From: Comamonas antarctica
GTDB taxonomy: Bacteria > Pseudomonadota > Gammaproteobacteria > Burkholderiales > Burkholderiaceae_C
DNA length: 64,000 nucleotides
NCBI RefSeq assembly: GCF_013363755.1
Contig: NZ_CP054840.1
Location: 3,031,501-3,095,500 of the forward strand
Reading direction: 5' to 3'
The translations under genes and the position numbers were made by a program. Shown here one piece after another: positions 35,937 through 45,203 of the stretch. The notes under the pieces were generated by a model. That model was given only the letters and a program-made list of their open reading frames with translations. It searched no databases and was not told the DNA's origin. Position 1 is the stretch's first letter. Every line of letters starts with the position of its first letter.

Positions 35937-36920
35937 TTACGTCTTCTTCCGCGCCAGCCACGCGTTGATCTCGCCCATGATCCCGCGCCGGAAAGCCAGC
36001 ACGCAGACCACGAAGATCAGCCCGGTGACGATGGTCACCGACTCGCCCAGCGTATTGAACCATTCGAAGCCAGTGATGCGGCCGAGGAAGGTGCCCAGCT
36101 CGCCAATCTTGTTCTCGATCAGCACCACCACGGCCGACCCGACCAGCGGACCCGACAGCGTGCCCAGACCGCCCATCAGCGTCATCAGCACCACATGGCC
36201 CGAGGTGGTCCAGTGCGCATCGGACAGCGTGGCAAAGCCCAGCACCACGGTTTTCAGCGAGCCGGCCAGGCCCGTCAGCGCGGCGGACAGCACGAAGGCC
36301 AGCAGCTTGAAGCGCGTGGTGTCATAGCCCAGCGAAATCGCACGCGGCTCGTTTTCCTTGATGGCCTTGAGCACCTGGCCAAACGGCGAATGCACGGTGC
36401 GCACGATCAGCAGGAACGCCGCCACGACGATGACCAGGGCCACGTAATACATGGTCAGGTCGCTCGACAGGTCGATGACGCCAAACAGCTTGCCGCGCGG
36501 CACGCCCTGCAAGCCGTCCTCGCCGCCGGTCTGCGGCACCTGCAGGCAGACGAAGAACACCATCTGCGCCAGCGCCAGCGTGATCATCGAGAAATAAATG
36601 CCCTGGCGGCGGATCGCGAGCCAGCCGAACAGCAGGCCCAGCAGCGCGCCGCCCAGCGTGCCCAGCAGCATGCCCAGCTCCGGCGACAGGCCCCAGGTCT
36701 TCATGCTGTAACCCGTGAGATAGGCCGCCGTGCCCAGGAAGGCTGCGTGTCCGAACGACAGCAGGCCGGTATAGCCCAGCAGCAGGTTGAATGCCGCGGC
36801 AAACAGTGCGAAGCACATCAGCTTCATCACGAATACCGGGTAGGCGCCGACAAATGGCGCGACGATCAGGCCCAGCAGCAGCAGGCCATAGCCAATTCTT
36901 GCAAGAAGCTTGGTGTTCAT
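35937..36920 (-). CDS. livM: branched-chain amino acid ABC transporter permease LivM
   Basis: LivM is one of two inner-membrane subunits of the branched-chain amino acid importer. The 327-aa protein has eight or more hydrophobic segments, the family motif LLGYTGLLSFGHAAFLG near residue 47, and the cytoplasmic EAA-type loop RAISLGYDTTRFKLLAFVLS. It is the last gene of the operon livG-livF-livK-livH-livM as read on the minus strand, 12 nt after livH, and a strong terminator follows. Substrate could be branched-chain amino acids or another amide; Liv-type systems in Burkholderiales are varied, so I keep the name as a family call. Confidence 0.93.
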   Translation of the reverse strand: MNTKLLARIGYGLLLLGLIVAPFVGAYPVFVMKLMCFALFAAAFNLLLGYTGLLSFGHAAFLGTAAYLTGYSMKTWGLSPELGMLLGTLGGALLGLLFGWLAIRRQGIYFSMITLALAQMVFFVCLQVPQTGGEDGLQGVPRGKLFGVIDLSSDLTMYYVALVIVVAAFLLIVRTVHSPFGQVLKAIKENEPRAISLGYDTTRFKLLAFVLSAALTGLAGSLKTVVLGFATLSDAHWTTSGHVVLMTLMGGLGTLSGPLVGSAVVVLIENKIGELGTFLGRITGFEWFNTLGESVTIVTGLIFVVCVLAFRRGIMGEINAWLARKKT

Positions 36921-36932
36921 GTTCTAAGCCCC

Positions 36933-37817
36933 TTATTTTTCTTTACCGAACAGGCCGGCGGGGCGGATCAGAAGAACGATGACCATGATGACGAACACCA
37001 CGGTCGAGGAAGCCTGGGGATAGAAAACCTTGGTCAGGCCCTCGATCACGCCCAGGGCCAGGCCGGTGACGATGGCGCCCATGATCGAGCCCATGCCGCC
37101 GATCACCACCACGGCAAACACGACGATGATCAGGTTCTGCCCCATCAGCGGTGTGACCTGGTAGACCGGCGCCGCCAGCACGCCGGCAAAGGCCGCCAGG
37201 CCCGCCCCGAACGCATAGGTCAGCGTGATCATCACCGGTACATTGACACCGAAGGCTTCGACCAGGCGCGGGTTCTCGGTGCCTGCGCGCAGGTAGGCCC
37301 CCAGGCGCGTCTTCTCGATCACGAACCAGGTTGCAAGGCACACCGTCACCGAGGCCAGCACCACCCAGGCGCGGTAGTTGGGCAGCATCATGAAGCCCAG
37401 GTCGGTGGCGCCTTCGAGCAACTCGGGCGTGTCGTAGCCCAGGCCGGACACGCCGTAGACCGAGCGGAACACGCCTTCGATCAGCAGCGACAGCCCCAGC
37501 GTCAGCAGCAGTCCGTAGAGGTGGTCGAGGCGGTAGATCCAGCGCAGCAGGAAGCGCTCGATCAGCACGCCCAGCAGCCCCACCAGCAGCGGCGCGACCA
37601 GCAGCATCACCCAGTAGTTGATGCCGAAGTAGTTCATCGCCATCCAGGTACTGACGGCCCCCAGCATGAACAGCGCCCCATGTGCGAAATTGATCACATT
37701 GAGCAGGCCGAAGATCACGGCCAGGCCCAGGCTCAAGATGGCATAGAACGAGCCGTTGACCAGCCCCAGCAGGAGCTGGCTCATCAGGCCCGGCAAAGAA
37801 ACACCAAGAATTTCCAT
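36933..37817 (-). CDS. livH: branched-chain amino acid ABC transporter permease LivH
   Basis: This is the second membrane subunit of the Liv importer, 294 aa from the ATG at 37817. It starts MEILGVSLPGLMSQLLLGLV and contains GLAVIFGLLNVINFAHGALFMLG, the hallmark of LivH, with several further helices and the loop PRLVEAFGVNVPVMITLTYAFG. An upstream frame (from 37937) is rejected because it would translate the gap and has no ribosome-binding site. It lies between livK and livM with 12 nt to livM, and the 154-bp gap to livK may contain a processing or promoter element that I cannot define. Confidence 0.93.
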   Translation of the reverse strand: MEILGVSLPGLMSQLLLGLVNGSFYAILSLGLAVIFGLLNVINFAHGALFMLGAVSTWMAMNYFGINYWVMLLVAPLLVGLLGVLIERFLLRWIYRLDHLYGLLLTLGLSLLIEGVFRSVYGVSGLGYDTPELLEGATDLGFMMLPNYRAWVVLASVTVCLATWFVIEKTRLGAYLRAGTENPRLVEAFGVNVPVMITLTYAFGAGLAAFAGVLAAPVYQVTPLMGQNLIIVVFAVVVIGGMGSIMGAIVTGLALGVIEGLTKVFYPQASSTVVFVIMVIVLLIRPAGLFGKEK

Positions 37818-37971
37818 GGGGTATACGCGAAAGGGTGAAGGAGATGATGGCGCGTGCAGCGGGCGCGTGCAGCGACTTACACGGCCCTTGAGACTAGGCG
37901 CATTGCCGCAGACAGTGCGGATAGCACGGCAAGGCAAGGCAACGACGTATCAAGGGTCGTGTCAGTCGCTG

Positions 37972-39168
37972 TCACTTCCAGGAGGCGCACTTGGTTTCGG
38001 CCTTGGTGGTCCAGACCTGGTCGGCGGGCAGCGTCGACAGCACCTTCAGGTAGTCCCAGGGCTTCTTCGATTCGGACGCCTTCTTGACTTCCACCAGGTA
38101 CATGTCATGCGCATAGGTGCCGTCGGGGCGGATATTGCCCTTGGCGTAGAAGTCCGACAGCGGCGTGCTCTTGAGGTAGGCCATGACCTTGTCGGCATCG
38201 GTGGTCTTGACCGCCTGCACGGCCTTCAGATACTGCGTCACGGCCGAATAGTCGGCGGCCTGCACGTCGGTGGGCATGCGCTTGGTCTTGGCGAAGAACT
38301 TGTTGGCAAACGCGCGCGATGCGTCGTTCATGTCCCAGTACCAGCTGGTGGTGTGCAGCAGGCCTTCGGTGTTCTTCAGGCCCAGGCTGTGGATGTCGGT
38401 CAGGAACACCAGCAAGCCGGCAGTCTTCATCGACTTGTTGATGCCGAATTCCTTGGCCGCCTTGATGGCGTTGATGGTGTCGCCGCCGGCATTGGCCAGG
38501 CCCAGGATCTGCGCCTTGGACGACTGCGCCTGCAGCAGGAAGGACGAGAAGTCCGACGCATTGAGCGGGTGCTTGACGCTGCCCAGCACCTTGCCGCCCT
38601 TGGCCTTGATCACGGCCGTGGTGTCGCTTTCGAGCGCCTGGCCGAACGCGTAATCGGCCGTCAGGAAGAACCAGTCCTTGCCGCCGCGGTCCACGACCGC
38701 GCCGCCCGTGCCCTTGGCCAGCGCCACGGTGTCATAGGCATAGTGCACGGTGTAGGCATTGCACTGCTCGTTGGTCAGCGCCGACGAGCCCGCGCCGTTG
38801 TTGAAGTGCACGCGCTTCTTTTCGGCCGCGACCTGCGACACGGCCAGCGCCGTGCCCGAGTTGGTGCCGCTGAAAACCAGCGTCACGCCCTGGGTGTCGA
38901 TCCATTCGCGCGCCTTGCTGGCGGCGATGTCGGCCTTGTTCTGGTGGTCGGCAGACACCAGCTCGATGGGCTGGCCCAGCACCTTGCCGCCGAAATCATC
39001 GATGGCCATCTGCATGGCCAGCGCGCCGTTCTTGCCCTCGACGTCGGCATACAGCCCGGACATGTCGGTGATGAAGCCGATCTTCACTTTTTCCTGGGCC
39101 TGGGCCAGCGGGCTCAGCAGACCTGCAGCAGCCAATACGCACGCCAGCGTGGTCATGGAAGTCTTCAT
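37972..39168 (-). CDS. livK: branched-chain amino acid ABC transporter substrate-binding protein
   Basis: This 398-aa periplasmic protein begins with a signal peptide (TTLACVLAAAGLLSPLAQAQ). The mature part matches the Peripla_BP_6 fold: KIGFITDMSGLYADVEGKNG, AIDDFGGKVLGQPIELVSAD, then WFFLTADYAFGQALE. The ATG at 39168 has AGGAG 8 nt upstream. It is placed between the ATPases and the permeases in the operon. The ligand is not certain; many such Burkholderiales proteins bind amides, aromatic acids or other small molecules rather than leucine. Confidence 0.9.
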   Translation of the reverse strand: MKTSMTTLACVLAAAGLLSPLAQAQEKVKIGFITDMSGLYADVEGKNGALAMQMAIDDFGGKVLGQPIELVSADHQNKADIAASKAREWIDTQGVTLVFSGTNSGTALAVSQVAAEKKRVHFNNGAGSSALTNEQCNAYTVHYAYDTVALAKGTGGAVVDRGGKDWFFLTADYAFGQALESDTTAVIKAKGGKVLGSVKHPLNASDFSSFLLQAQSSKAQILGLANAGGDTINAIKAAKEFGINKSMKTAGLLVFLTDIHSLGLKNTEGLLHTTSWYWDMNDASRAFANKFFAKTKRMPTDVQAADYSAVTQYLKAVQAVKTTDADKVMAYLKSTPLSDFYAKGNIRPDGTYAHDMYLVEVKKASESKKPWDYLKVLSTLPADQVWTTKAETKCASWK

Positions 39169-39244
39169 GGAATATCTCCTGGATGGATAAAGGCGAGGGA
39201 CAGGGAAAAACAGGGCCGCAGCGCGGTCCCGAAACACCACCGGG

Positions 39245-39976
39245 CTACACGCCCAGCAATTCGTTGAGCACGGGCATCTTGGCCTGCAGCTCGCCGGCGC
39301 CGAAACGCTCGACGATGCGGCCGTGCTCCATGACATAGAAGCGGTCGGCCAGCGGCGCGGCAAAGTGGAAGTTCTGCTCCACCATGACCACCGTGTAGCC
39401 CTTTTCGCGCAGCGCGGTGATCATGCGCGCCAGCGCCTGCACGATCACGGGCGCCAGGCCTTCGGAGATCTCGTCGAGCAGCAGCAGCCGCGCGCCGGTG
39501 CGCAGGATGCGCGCCACGGCCAGCATCTGCTGCTCGCCACCGGACAAGCGCGTGCCCTGGCTGTGGCGGCGCTCGGCCAGATTGGGGAACATGGCATAGA
39601 TCTCCTCGACCGACATGCCCTTCTCGCCGGTCTTGAGCTCGGGCGGCAGCAGCAGGTTCTCCTCGCAGCTCAGGCTGGAGAAGATGCCGCGCTCCTCGGG
39701 GCAGTAGCCCAGGCCCAGATGCGCGATGCGGTGCGTGGGCAGGTGGATGGTTTCAACGCCGTTGACCTTGACCGATCCCTTGCGCGCACCCGTGAGGCCC
39801 ATGACCGCGCGCAGCGTCGAGGTGCGGCCCGCGCCGTTGCGGCCCAGCAGCGTCACCACTTCGCCGGGCTGCACCGTCATGTCAACGCCATGCAGCACAT
39901 GCGATTCGCCATACCAGGCCTGCAGGCCCTTGATCTCAAGCGCCGGCTGGCTGTTGTTGTTCTGGTTCACGGCCAT
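39245..39976 (-). CDS. livF: branched-chain amino acid ABC transporter ATPase LivF with Walker A Lys to Arg
   Basis: LivF is one of two ATPases of the importer. The 243-aa protein has the signature LSGGEQQMLAVARIL, Walker B LLLLDEISEGLAP and the LivF-type YCPEERGIFSSLSCEENL. Its Walker A reads GRNGAGRTS: the invariant lysine is replaced by Arg51 (codon CGC at 39826-39824). This may weaken ATP hydrolysis at this site or be a lineage feature. The ATG at 39976 has AAGGAG upstream and follows the livG stop by 1 nt (TGAgATG); an ATG at 40003 would overlap livG by 26 bp. The operon is otherwise normal. Confidence 0.9.
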   Translation of the reverse strand: MAVNQNNNSQPALEIKGLQAWYGESHVLHGVDMTVQPGEVVTLLGRNGAGRTSTLRAVMGLTGARKGSVKVNGVETIHLPTHRIAHLGLGYCPEERGIFSSLSCEENLLLPPELKTGEKGMSVEEIYAMFPNLAERRHSQGTRLSGGEQQMLAVARILRTGARLLLLDEISEGLAPVIVQALARMITALREKGYTVVMVEQNFHFAAPLADRFYVMEHGRIVERFGAGELQAKMPVLNELLGV

Positions 39977-39977
39977 C

Positions 39978-40748
39978 TCAATGTGCTCCTTGCAGTTGGC
40001 CATCGGTGGTGCCCATATAGGCTTCCATCACCTTCGCGTTGCTCGACACTTCGGCATACGGTCCTTCGGCCAGCACCGCACCGCGCTGCAGCACCGTGAT
40101 GCAGTCGGCAATGCTCGACACGACCTTCATGTTGTGTTCCACCATCAGGATGGTTCGGCCGGCCGAGACCTTCTTGATCAGCTGGGTCACGCGGTCCACG
40201 TCCTCATGGCCCATGCCTTGCGTGGGTTCGTCCAGCAGCATCAGCTCGGGCTCCATGGCCAGCGTGGTCGCGATCTCGAGCGCGCGCTTGCGGCCATAGG
40301 GCAGGTTCACCGTGAGTTCATGCGCCAGGTGCTCGAGATTGACCTCGGCCAGCAGTTCCATGGCGCGCGCGTTGAGCTGGTCCAGGGTCTTCTCGCTGCG
40401 CCAGAAGTGGAAGGCCGTGCCCAGCTTGCGCTGCAGGCCCACGCGCACGTTCTCCAGCAGCGTGAGATGCGCGAACACCGCCGAGATCTGGAACGAGCGG
40501 ATCACGCCGCGGCGCGCGATCTGCGACGGCTGGGCGCGCGTGATGTCTTCGCCGTTGAAGCGGATGCTGCCCGACGTCGGTTCGAGGAACTTCGTCAGCA
40601 GGTTGAAACAGGTGGTTTTTCCCGCGCCGTTGGGGCCGATCAACGCATGGATGGCGCCGCGGCGGACCGACAGGTTTACATCGCTGACCGCGGTGAATCC
40701 CTTGAACTCTTTGGTCAGGTGGCTGGTCTCAAGAATGACGTCGCTCAT
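39978..40748 (-). CDS. livG: branched-chain amino acid ABC transporter ATPase LivG
   Basis: LivG is the partner ATPase. The 256-aa protein has Walker A GPNGAGKTT with the normal lysine, the Q-loop RSFQISAVFAHLTLLENV, the degenerate LivG signature LPYGRKRALEIATTLA and Walker B LMLLDEPTQGMGHED. The ATG at 40748 is chosen as the start (MSDVILETSHLTKEF). It is the first gene of the operon as read on the minus strand. The normal P-loop here means the heterodimer could still hydrolyse ATP through this subunit if LivF is impaired. Confidence 0.93.
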   Translation of the reverse strand: MSDVILETSHLTKEFKGFTAVSDVNLSVRRGAIHALIGPNGAGKTTCFNLLTKFLEPTSGSIRFNGEDITRAQPSQIARRGVIRSFQISAVFAHLTLLENVRVGLQRKLGTAFHFWRSEKTLDQLNARAMELLAEVNLEHLAHELTVNLPYGRKRALEIATTLAMEPELMLLDEPTQGMGHEDVDRVTQLIKKVSAGRTILMVEHNMKVVSSIADCITVLQRGAVLAEGPYAEVSSNAKVMEAYMGTTDGQLQGAH

Positions 40749-41068
40749 GTGCGCTCTGGCCGCTCCGGTAGATGCTGCAAAACCGTCCCGGAACCGGCAA
40801 TCTGCCGCCCGGGGGGAATATGCGTTGCATCGTATGCCGCGACCTCTGGCGGGACACTGGGGCAACTACCTTGGTACAAACGCTAAAGCGCCGGTCTGGC
40901 AAGAAGAGCATGCGGATGCCGGCTTGACGCCATCAGGTCCGGCAGCGAAGTGGCTGCAAACATCCGGGCAGCGGCACCCGGCGAAAAATGTTGCCTTCCT
41001 TGTCTTGAAACAACATTTTCATGCGCTCCTCAGGGAAAGCGACATTCCCGCGCGTGCTTGCCAGGACC
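40749..41068. other. intergenic region upstream of the liv operon
   Basis: This 320-bp gap between livG and the DUF1178 gene holds no supported gene and no RNA I recognise. It must carry the livG promoter, but I see no convincing -35/-10 pair on the minus strand. The side near livG contains ATGCGTTGCATCGTATGC, which is partly palindromic. No terminator for the DUF1178 transcript is visible. Confidence 0.5.
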
Positions 41069-41533
41069 TTATTGCAGGGTTTTCTTGGCCGTTTCGGCCA
41101 GGGCCAGGGGCATCACGCCAATGCCCTCCTCCAGCAGTTCCACCGCCTGCTCGACCGTGGCCTGGCCGCGGATGGCGCGCGCCTCGGTCTCGCCATGGTG
41201 CATGCGCCTGGCCTCGGCGGCAAAGCGCTCGCCCACATCCTCGGACTTGGCCACCAGTTCACGCGACGCACGCAACCAGGCGGCCTGCAGGGCGCGGCGC
41301 GAGGCTGCAGCTTCGGCTGGCGCCGGGCCTGGGGATTGAGGGGCCGGACCGGCCGCCGGTGCCTGGGCGCCCAGGTTCAGGCGCGGCGCGCTGAGGCGCT
41401 TTTCAATGCGGGCATCGCCGCACATCGGACATTGCACGAGCGCGCGTGCCTTCTGCGACTGGAAGTCGTCCTCCGACGCAAACCAGCCTTCGAAGACATG
41501 GCCGTGCTGGCAGTTGAGATCCAGGACCTTCAT
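41069..41533 (-). CDS. DUF1178 family protein
   Basis: This 154-aa protein has the DUF1178 start MKVLDLNCQHGHVFEGWFAS, then a paired CPMCGD zinc-ribbon-like motif near residue 35 with Cys8 likely nearby, and the charged helical C-terminus (GETEARAIRGQATVEQAVEL). The family's function is unknown. A Pro/Ala-rich segment (about 55-75) is longer than I would expect. It is downstream of the complex I operon on the minus strand, 28 nt from the DUF2818 gene, a conserved betaproteobacterial neighbourhood. Confidence 0.9.
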   Translation of the reverse strand: MKVLDLNCQHGHVFEGWFASEDDFQSQKARALVQCPMCGDARIEKRLSAPRLNLGAQAPAAGPAPQSPGPAPAEAAASRRALQAAWLRASRELVAKSEDVGERFAAEARRMHHGETEARAIRGQATVEQAVELLEEGIGVMPLALAETAKKTLQ

Positions 41534-41561
41534 GGTGAATCACCGGGCACGCCCCGGCTGC

Positions 41562-41882
41562 TCAATGCCGGTGCTTGACCAGATACCGGTAAACGAAGCC
41601 GGGGAAGCCCAGCGTCAGGAAGAGTGTAGCGGTGATCGCATAGAACTCCCAGCCCTGGGGCGCGATCTGCCCGACGCGCTGCTCGAGCAGGCGCGCCAGC
41701 CCGCCGACGAGAAAATACAGCAGCAGCATTTCCACCAGCCGCATCGCCAGCGGCTTGCGCCCGGGCGCAACCGGCCCCGCGATGAACCAGCGGTGATTGA
41801 CGAATGGCAAATTGGCGGCCACCAGGGCCGCCAATATCACCAGCCAGATGGAGGCTGTTTGCGTCACAGGCAATTCTTTCAC
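41562..41882 (-). CDS. DUF2818 family membrane protein
   Basis: This 106-aa inner-membrane protein follows nuoN in betaproteobacteria. It has three transmembrane segments: WLVILAALVAANLPFV, MLLLYFLVGGLARLLE and FYAITATLFLTLGFPGFVY. It starts with GTG at 41882, but another GTG five codons later (41867) could be the true start as no strong ribosome-binding site marks either. Function is unknown; the link with complex I is by location only. It follows nuoN after a repeat element. Confidence 0.85.
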   Translation of the reverse strand: MKELPVTQTASIWLVILAALVAANLPFVNHRWFIAGPVAPGRKPLAMRLVEMLLLYFLVGGLARLLEQRVGQIAPQGWEFYAITATLFLTLGFPGFVYRYLVKHRH

Positions 41883-41935
41883 AAAAAATCTTCAGGCCCA
41901 GAAACAGGCATGCCCCAGCAAAGGGGCAGCGAGTA

Positions 41936-42045
41936 AGGGCCGCTAGGCGGCCCCCCCGCACCGAGGCTGCCGTCCCTAAGCGGGCCTCCCCCTCCACCGA
42001 AGGTTGAGAGGGGGAAGCGGCGACAGCCGCTCAGGGGGGTGCTTC
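41936..42045. repeat. intergenic repeat type A, copy 1 (after nuoN)
   Basis: The stretch shares CCCGCACCGAGG, CCCCTCCACCGAAGG, TGAGAGGGGGAAGCGGC, AGCCGC and CAGGGGG.TGCTTC, in the same order, with the copy at 43626-43708. Both have internal hairpins (GCGGC/GCCGC; CCCCCTC/GAGGGGG). It lies immediately after the nuoN stop on the minus strand. Confidence 0.7.
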
Positions 42046-43539
42046 TTATGATGCCAGCGCGCGCACGATGGCGTCGGCACACAGCGACATCAGGCCGCCC
42101 GGCACCAGGCCCAGGATCAGCACCAGCGCGCCATTGACGCTCAACACCATGCGCACATCCAGCGGAGCGGACACGCTGGTCGCGGTGATTGGAGCATCGA
42201 AGTACATGACCTTGACGACACGCAGGTAATAGAACGCGCCGATCAGCGACATGACCACCGCGAACACGGCGAGCGCGATGTACAGGCTCTGGCCCGAAGC
42301 CACCAGCGATTGCAGCACCGCGAGCTTGGCGTAGAAGCCGACCAGCGGCGGGATACCGGCCATCGAGAACATGCAGATCGCCATCACGCCGGCATACAGC
42401 GGGCTGCGCTGGTTCAGGCCGGCCAGGTCGGAAATCTCCTCGCTCTCGAAGCCTTCGCGCGCCAGCAGCAGTACCACGCCGAAGGTGGCGAGCGTGGTCA
42501 GCACATAGGTGATGACGTAGAACATCGCCGAGCTGTAAGCGTTTTCGACCGTGGCGGGATCCACGTTGCCGTTGACCACGCCGGACAGCAGGCCCAGCAG
42601 CACGAAGCCCATCTGCGAGATGGTCGAGTAGGCCAGCATGCGCTTGAGGTTGCTCTGGCCGATAGCGGCCAGGTTACCGATCAGCAGCGAGCCGATGGCC
42701 AGCACCGCCAGCATCTGCTGCCAGTCGATGGCCAGCGGCAGCAGGCCGTCGACCAGCAGGCGGATGGTCATGGCAAACGCGGCCAGTTGGGGCGCGCCGC
42801 CGATCAGCAGCGTCACCGCCGTGGGAGCGCCCTGGTAGACGTCGGGCAGCCACATGTGGAAAGGCACCGCGCCCATCTTGAAAGCCAGGCCGGCCACGAC
42901 GAACACCAGGCCGAACACCAGCACCTGGTGGCGGATCTCGCCGGAGTTGATGGCGCGGAACACCTGGCCGATATCGAGCGAACCCGTGGCGCCGTAGATC
43001 ATCGACATGCCATACAGCAGGAAGCCGCTGGCAATCGCGCCGAGCACGAAGTACTTCATCGCGGCTTCGACGGCAACCTCGTTGTCGCGGCGCAGCGCGA
43101 CCAGCGCGTAGCTGGCCAGCGTCATCAGTTCCAGGCCGAGATACAGCATCAGGAAGTTGTTGCCCGAGATCATGATGAACATGCCCAGCAGCGCGAACAG
43201 CGACAGCGTGAACAGTTCGCCGCCGCGCAGCATGTCGCGGTCGGCCGCGTAGGGACGCGCATAGACCAGCGTGACCATCATGGCCACGGAGGCGAAGCAC
43301 TTGAGCCAGTTGCCCATGGCATCGCTGACGACCATGTTGCCCCAGCCGTAGAAGGTCTGGCCGCTCGCGGCATAGAAGCCCTGCAGCACGGCCACCACGG
43401 CCAGGGTGAGCAGCGTCAGCACATAGGTAGCGGTGCGGCGCGGGCTGTGCACGCCCAGGTCGACCAGGGCGATCACGCATGCCATGACCAGGAGAATGAT
43501 CTCCGGGTAGATCGCAAGCCAGCTGATGTTGTCAATCAT
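42046..43539 (-). CDS. nuoN: NADH-quinone oxidoreductase subunit N
   Basis: NuoN is one of three antiporter-like membrane subunits that pump protons in complex I. The 497-aa protein is almost wholly transmembrane; its start is [20 protein letters not shown] and it keeps the family's [34 protein letters not shown] and [14 protein letters not shown] motifs, including the lysine/histidine-containing helices of the proton channel. It is the last nuo gene and is flanked on both sides by copies of the same intergenic repeat. Confidence 0.96.
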   Translation of the reverse strand: MIDNISWLAIYPEIILLVMACVIALVDLGVHSPRRTATYVLTLLTLAVVAVLQGFYAASGQTFYGWGNMVVSDAMGNWLKCFASVAMMVTLVYARPYAADRDMLRGGELFTLSLFALLGMFIMISGNNFLMLYLGLELMTLASYALVALRRDNEVAVEAAMKYFVLGAIASGFLLYGMSMIYGATGSLDIGQVFRAINSGEIRHQVLVFGLVFVVAGLAFKMGAVPFHMWLPDVYQGAPTAVTLLIGGAPQLAAFAMTIRLLVDGLLPLAIDWQQMLAVLAIGSLLIGNLAAIGQSNLKRMLAYSTISQMGFVLLGLLSGVVNGNVDPATVENAYSSAMFYVITYVLTTLATFGVVLLLAREGFESEEISDLAGLNQRSPLYAGVMAICMFSMAGIPPLVGFYAKLAVLQSLVASGQSLYIALAVFAVVMSLIGAFYYLRVVKVMYFDAPITATSVSAPLDVRMVLSVNGALVLILGLVPGGLMSLCADAIVRALAS

Positions 43540-43625
43540 CTCGAATCTCTCATTCAGTTATCCATTGCACTACGTGGCGCGACGCTCATGCAACAGGCAG
43601 CCCCCAACTCAGGGACATCGAGGAA

Positions 43626-43708
43626 GGGCCGCCCCGCACCGAGGATGTCGTCCCCCTCCACCGAAGGATGAGAGGGGGAAGCGGCAAAGCCGCACAGGGG
43701 GTGCTTCA
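43626..43708. repeat. intergenic repeat type A, copy 2 (between nuoM and nuoN)
   Basis: About 80 bp of shared blocks with the copy at 41936-42045, in the same orientation, inside the 175-bp gap after the nuoM stop. All other spacings inside the nuo operon are under 35 bp, so this element accounts for the one long gap. Confidence 0.7.
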
Positions 43709-43714
43709 TTTGTC

Positions 43715-45190
43715 TCAGGGAAGCTTGGATGCGGCGACCTGCTGCAGCAGCTGGGCCACGGAGACATCCATCACGTCCGTGAAGGGCTTGGGGTACACGC
43801 CCATGTAGAGCACGGCTGCCGCGAGCACTGCCAGCACGAGGAACTCGCGGGCATTGATGTCGGTCAGGCCGCGCACGTTGTCGTTGGCCACCGGGCCCAG
43901 GTAGACGCGCTTGTACATCCACAGCGTGTAGCTGGCGCCGAAGATCAGTGCCGTGGCAGCGCCCAGGCCGATCCAGAAGTTGAACTTCACCGCACCCAGG
44001 ATCACCATCCACTCGCCGACGAAGCCGGCCGTCGCGGGCAAGCCGCAGTTGGCCATCGCGAAGAACAGCGCGAACGCTGCGAACTTGGGCATGGTGTTGA
44101 CCACGCCGCCGTAGGCCGCGATCTCACGCGAATGCACGCGGTCGTACAGCACGCCGATCGACAGGAACATCGCGCCCGACACGAAGCCGTGGGCAATCAT
44201 CTGCACCAGGCCGCCGGAGACGCCCAGGTCGTTGAAGATGAAGAAGCCCAGCGTCACGAAGCCCATGTGCGCGACGGACGAATAGGCCACCAGCTTCTTC
44301 ATGTCCTTTTGCACCAGCGCCACCATCGCCACGTAGATCACGGCAATCAGCGACAGCGCGATCATCAGCCACGCCCATTCGCGCGTGGCGTCGGGAGCGA
44401 TGGGCATGGAGAAGCGCAGGAAACCATAGGCGCCGAGCTTGAGCATGATGGCCGCCAGCACGGCCGAGCCGCCGGTGGGCGCCTCGACGTGCACGTCGGG
44501 CAGCCAGGTGTGCACCGGCCACATCGGCACCTTCACCGCGAACGCGGCGAAGAAGGCAAAGAACAGCAGCGTCTGCGCGGTGGCCGACAGCGGCATCGCC
44601 TGCCAGGTCTTGATGTCGAAGCTGCCGCCCGACTGCACGTACAGGTAGATCAGCGCGATCAGCATCAGCAGCGAGCCGAGCAGCGTATACAGGAAGAACT
44701 TGAACGCCGCGTAGATCTTGTTCGGGCCGCCCCAGATACCGATGATCAGGTACATCGGAATCAGCGTGGCTTCGAAGAACACGTAGAACAGCATGCCGTC
44801 GAGCGCGCTGAACACACCGATCATCAGGCCCGACAGGATCAGGAACGCGGCCATGTACTGGTTCACGCGTTCGGTGATCGACTCCCAGGAGGCAATCACC
44901 ACGATCACCGTGATGAAGGCCGTCAGCGGCACGAACCAGAACGACAGGCCGTCGACACCGAGGTGGTAGTTGACGTTGAAGCGCTCGATCCACATCGCCT
45001 TCTCGACGAACTGCGCAGCAGCCGTCGCGTTATCGAACCCCTGGTACAGCGGCAGCGTGACCGCAAAGCCGACCAGGGCACCGACCAGCGCGAGCCAGCG
45101 CACGGCACGTGCGTGCTCGTCGCGGCCCAGGGCCAGCAGCAGGACACCGAAGGCAATCGGGATCCAGATGGCAAGACTCAACAAACCCAT
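43715..45190 (-). CDS. nuoM: NADH-quinone oxidoreductase subunit M
   Basis: NuoM is the second antiporter-like proton-pumping subunit. The 491-aa membrane protein carries the family motifs GVDGLSFWFVPLTAFITVIV, FFEATLIPMYLIIGIWGG with the conserved glutamate, MWPVHTWLPDVHVEAPT and AYSSVAHMGFVTLGFF. The ATG follows the nuoL stop by 13 nt. The order nuoL-nuoM-nuoN is standard. Confidence 0.97.
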   Translation of the reverse strand: MGLLSLAIWIPIAFGVLLLALGRDEHARAVRWLALVGALVGFAVTLPLYQGFDNATAAAQFVEKAMWIERFNVNYHLGVDGLSFWFVPLTAFITVIVVIASWESITERVNQYMAAFLILSGLMIGVFSALDGMLFYVFFEATLIPMYLIIGIWGGPNKIYAAFKFFLYTLLGSLLMLIALIYLYVQSGGSFDIKTWQAMPLSATAQTLLFFAFFAAFAVKVPMWPVHTWLPDVHVEAPTGGSAVLAAIMLKLGAYGFLRFSMPIAPDATREWAWLMIALSLIAVIYVAMVALVQKDMKKLVAYSSVAHMGFVTLGFFIFNDLGVSGGLVQMIAHGFVSGAMFLSIGVLYDRVHSREIAAYGGVVNTMPKFAAFALFFAMANCGLPATAGFVGEWMVILGAVKFNFWIGLGAATALIFGASYTLWMYKRVYLGPVANDNVRGLTDINAREFLVLAVLAAAVLYMGVYPKPFTDVMDVSVAQLLQQVAASKLP

Positions 45191-45203
45191 TTTTGTTCTT
45201 CCC

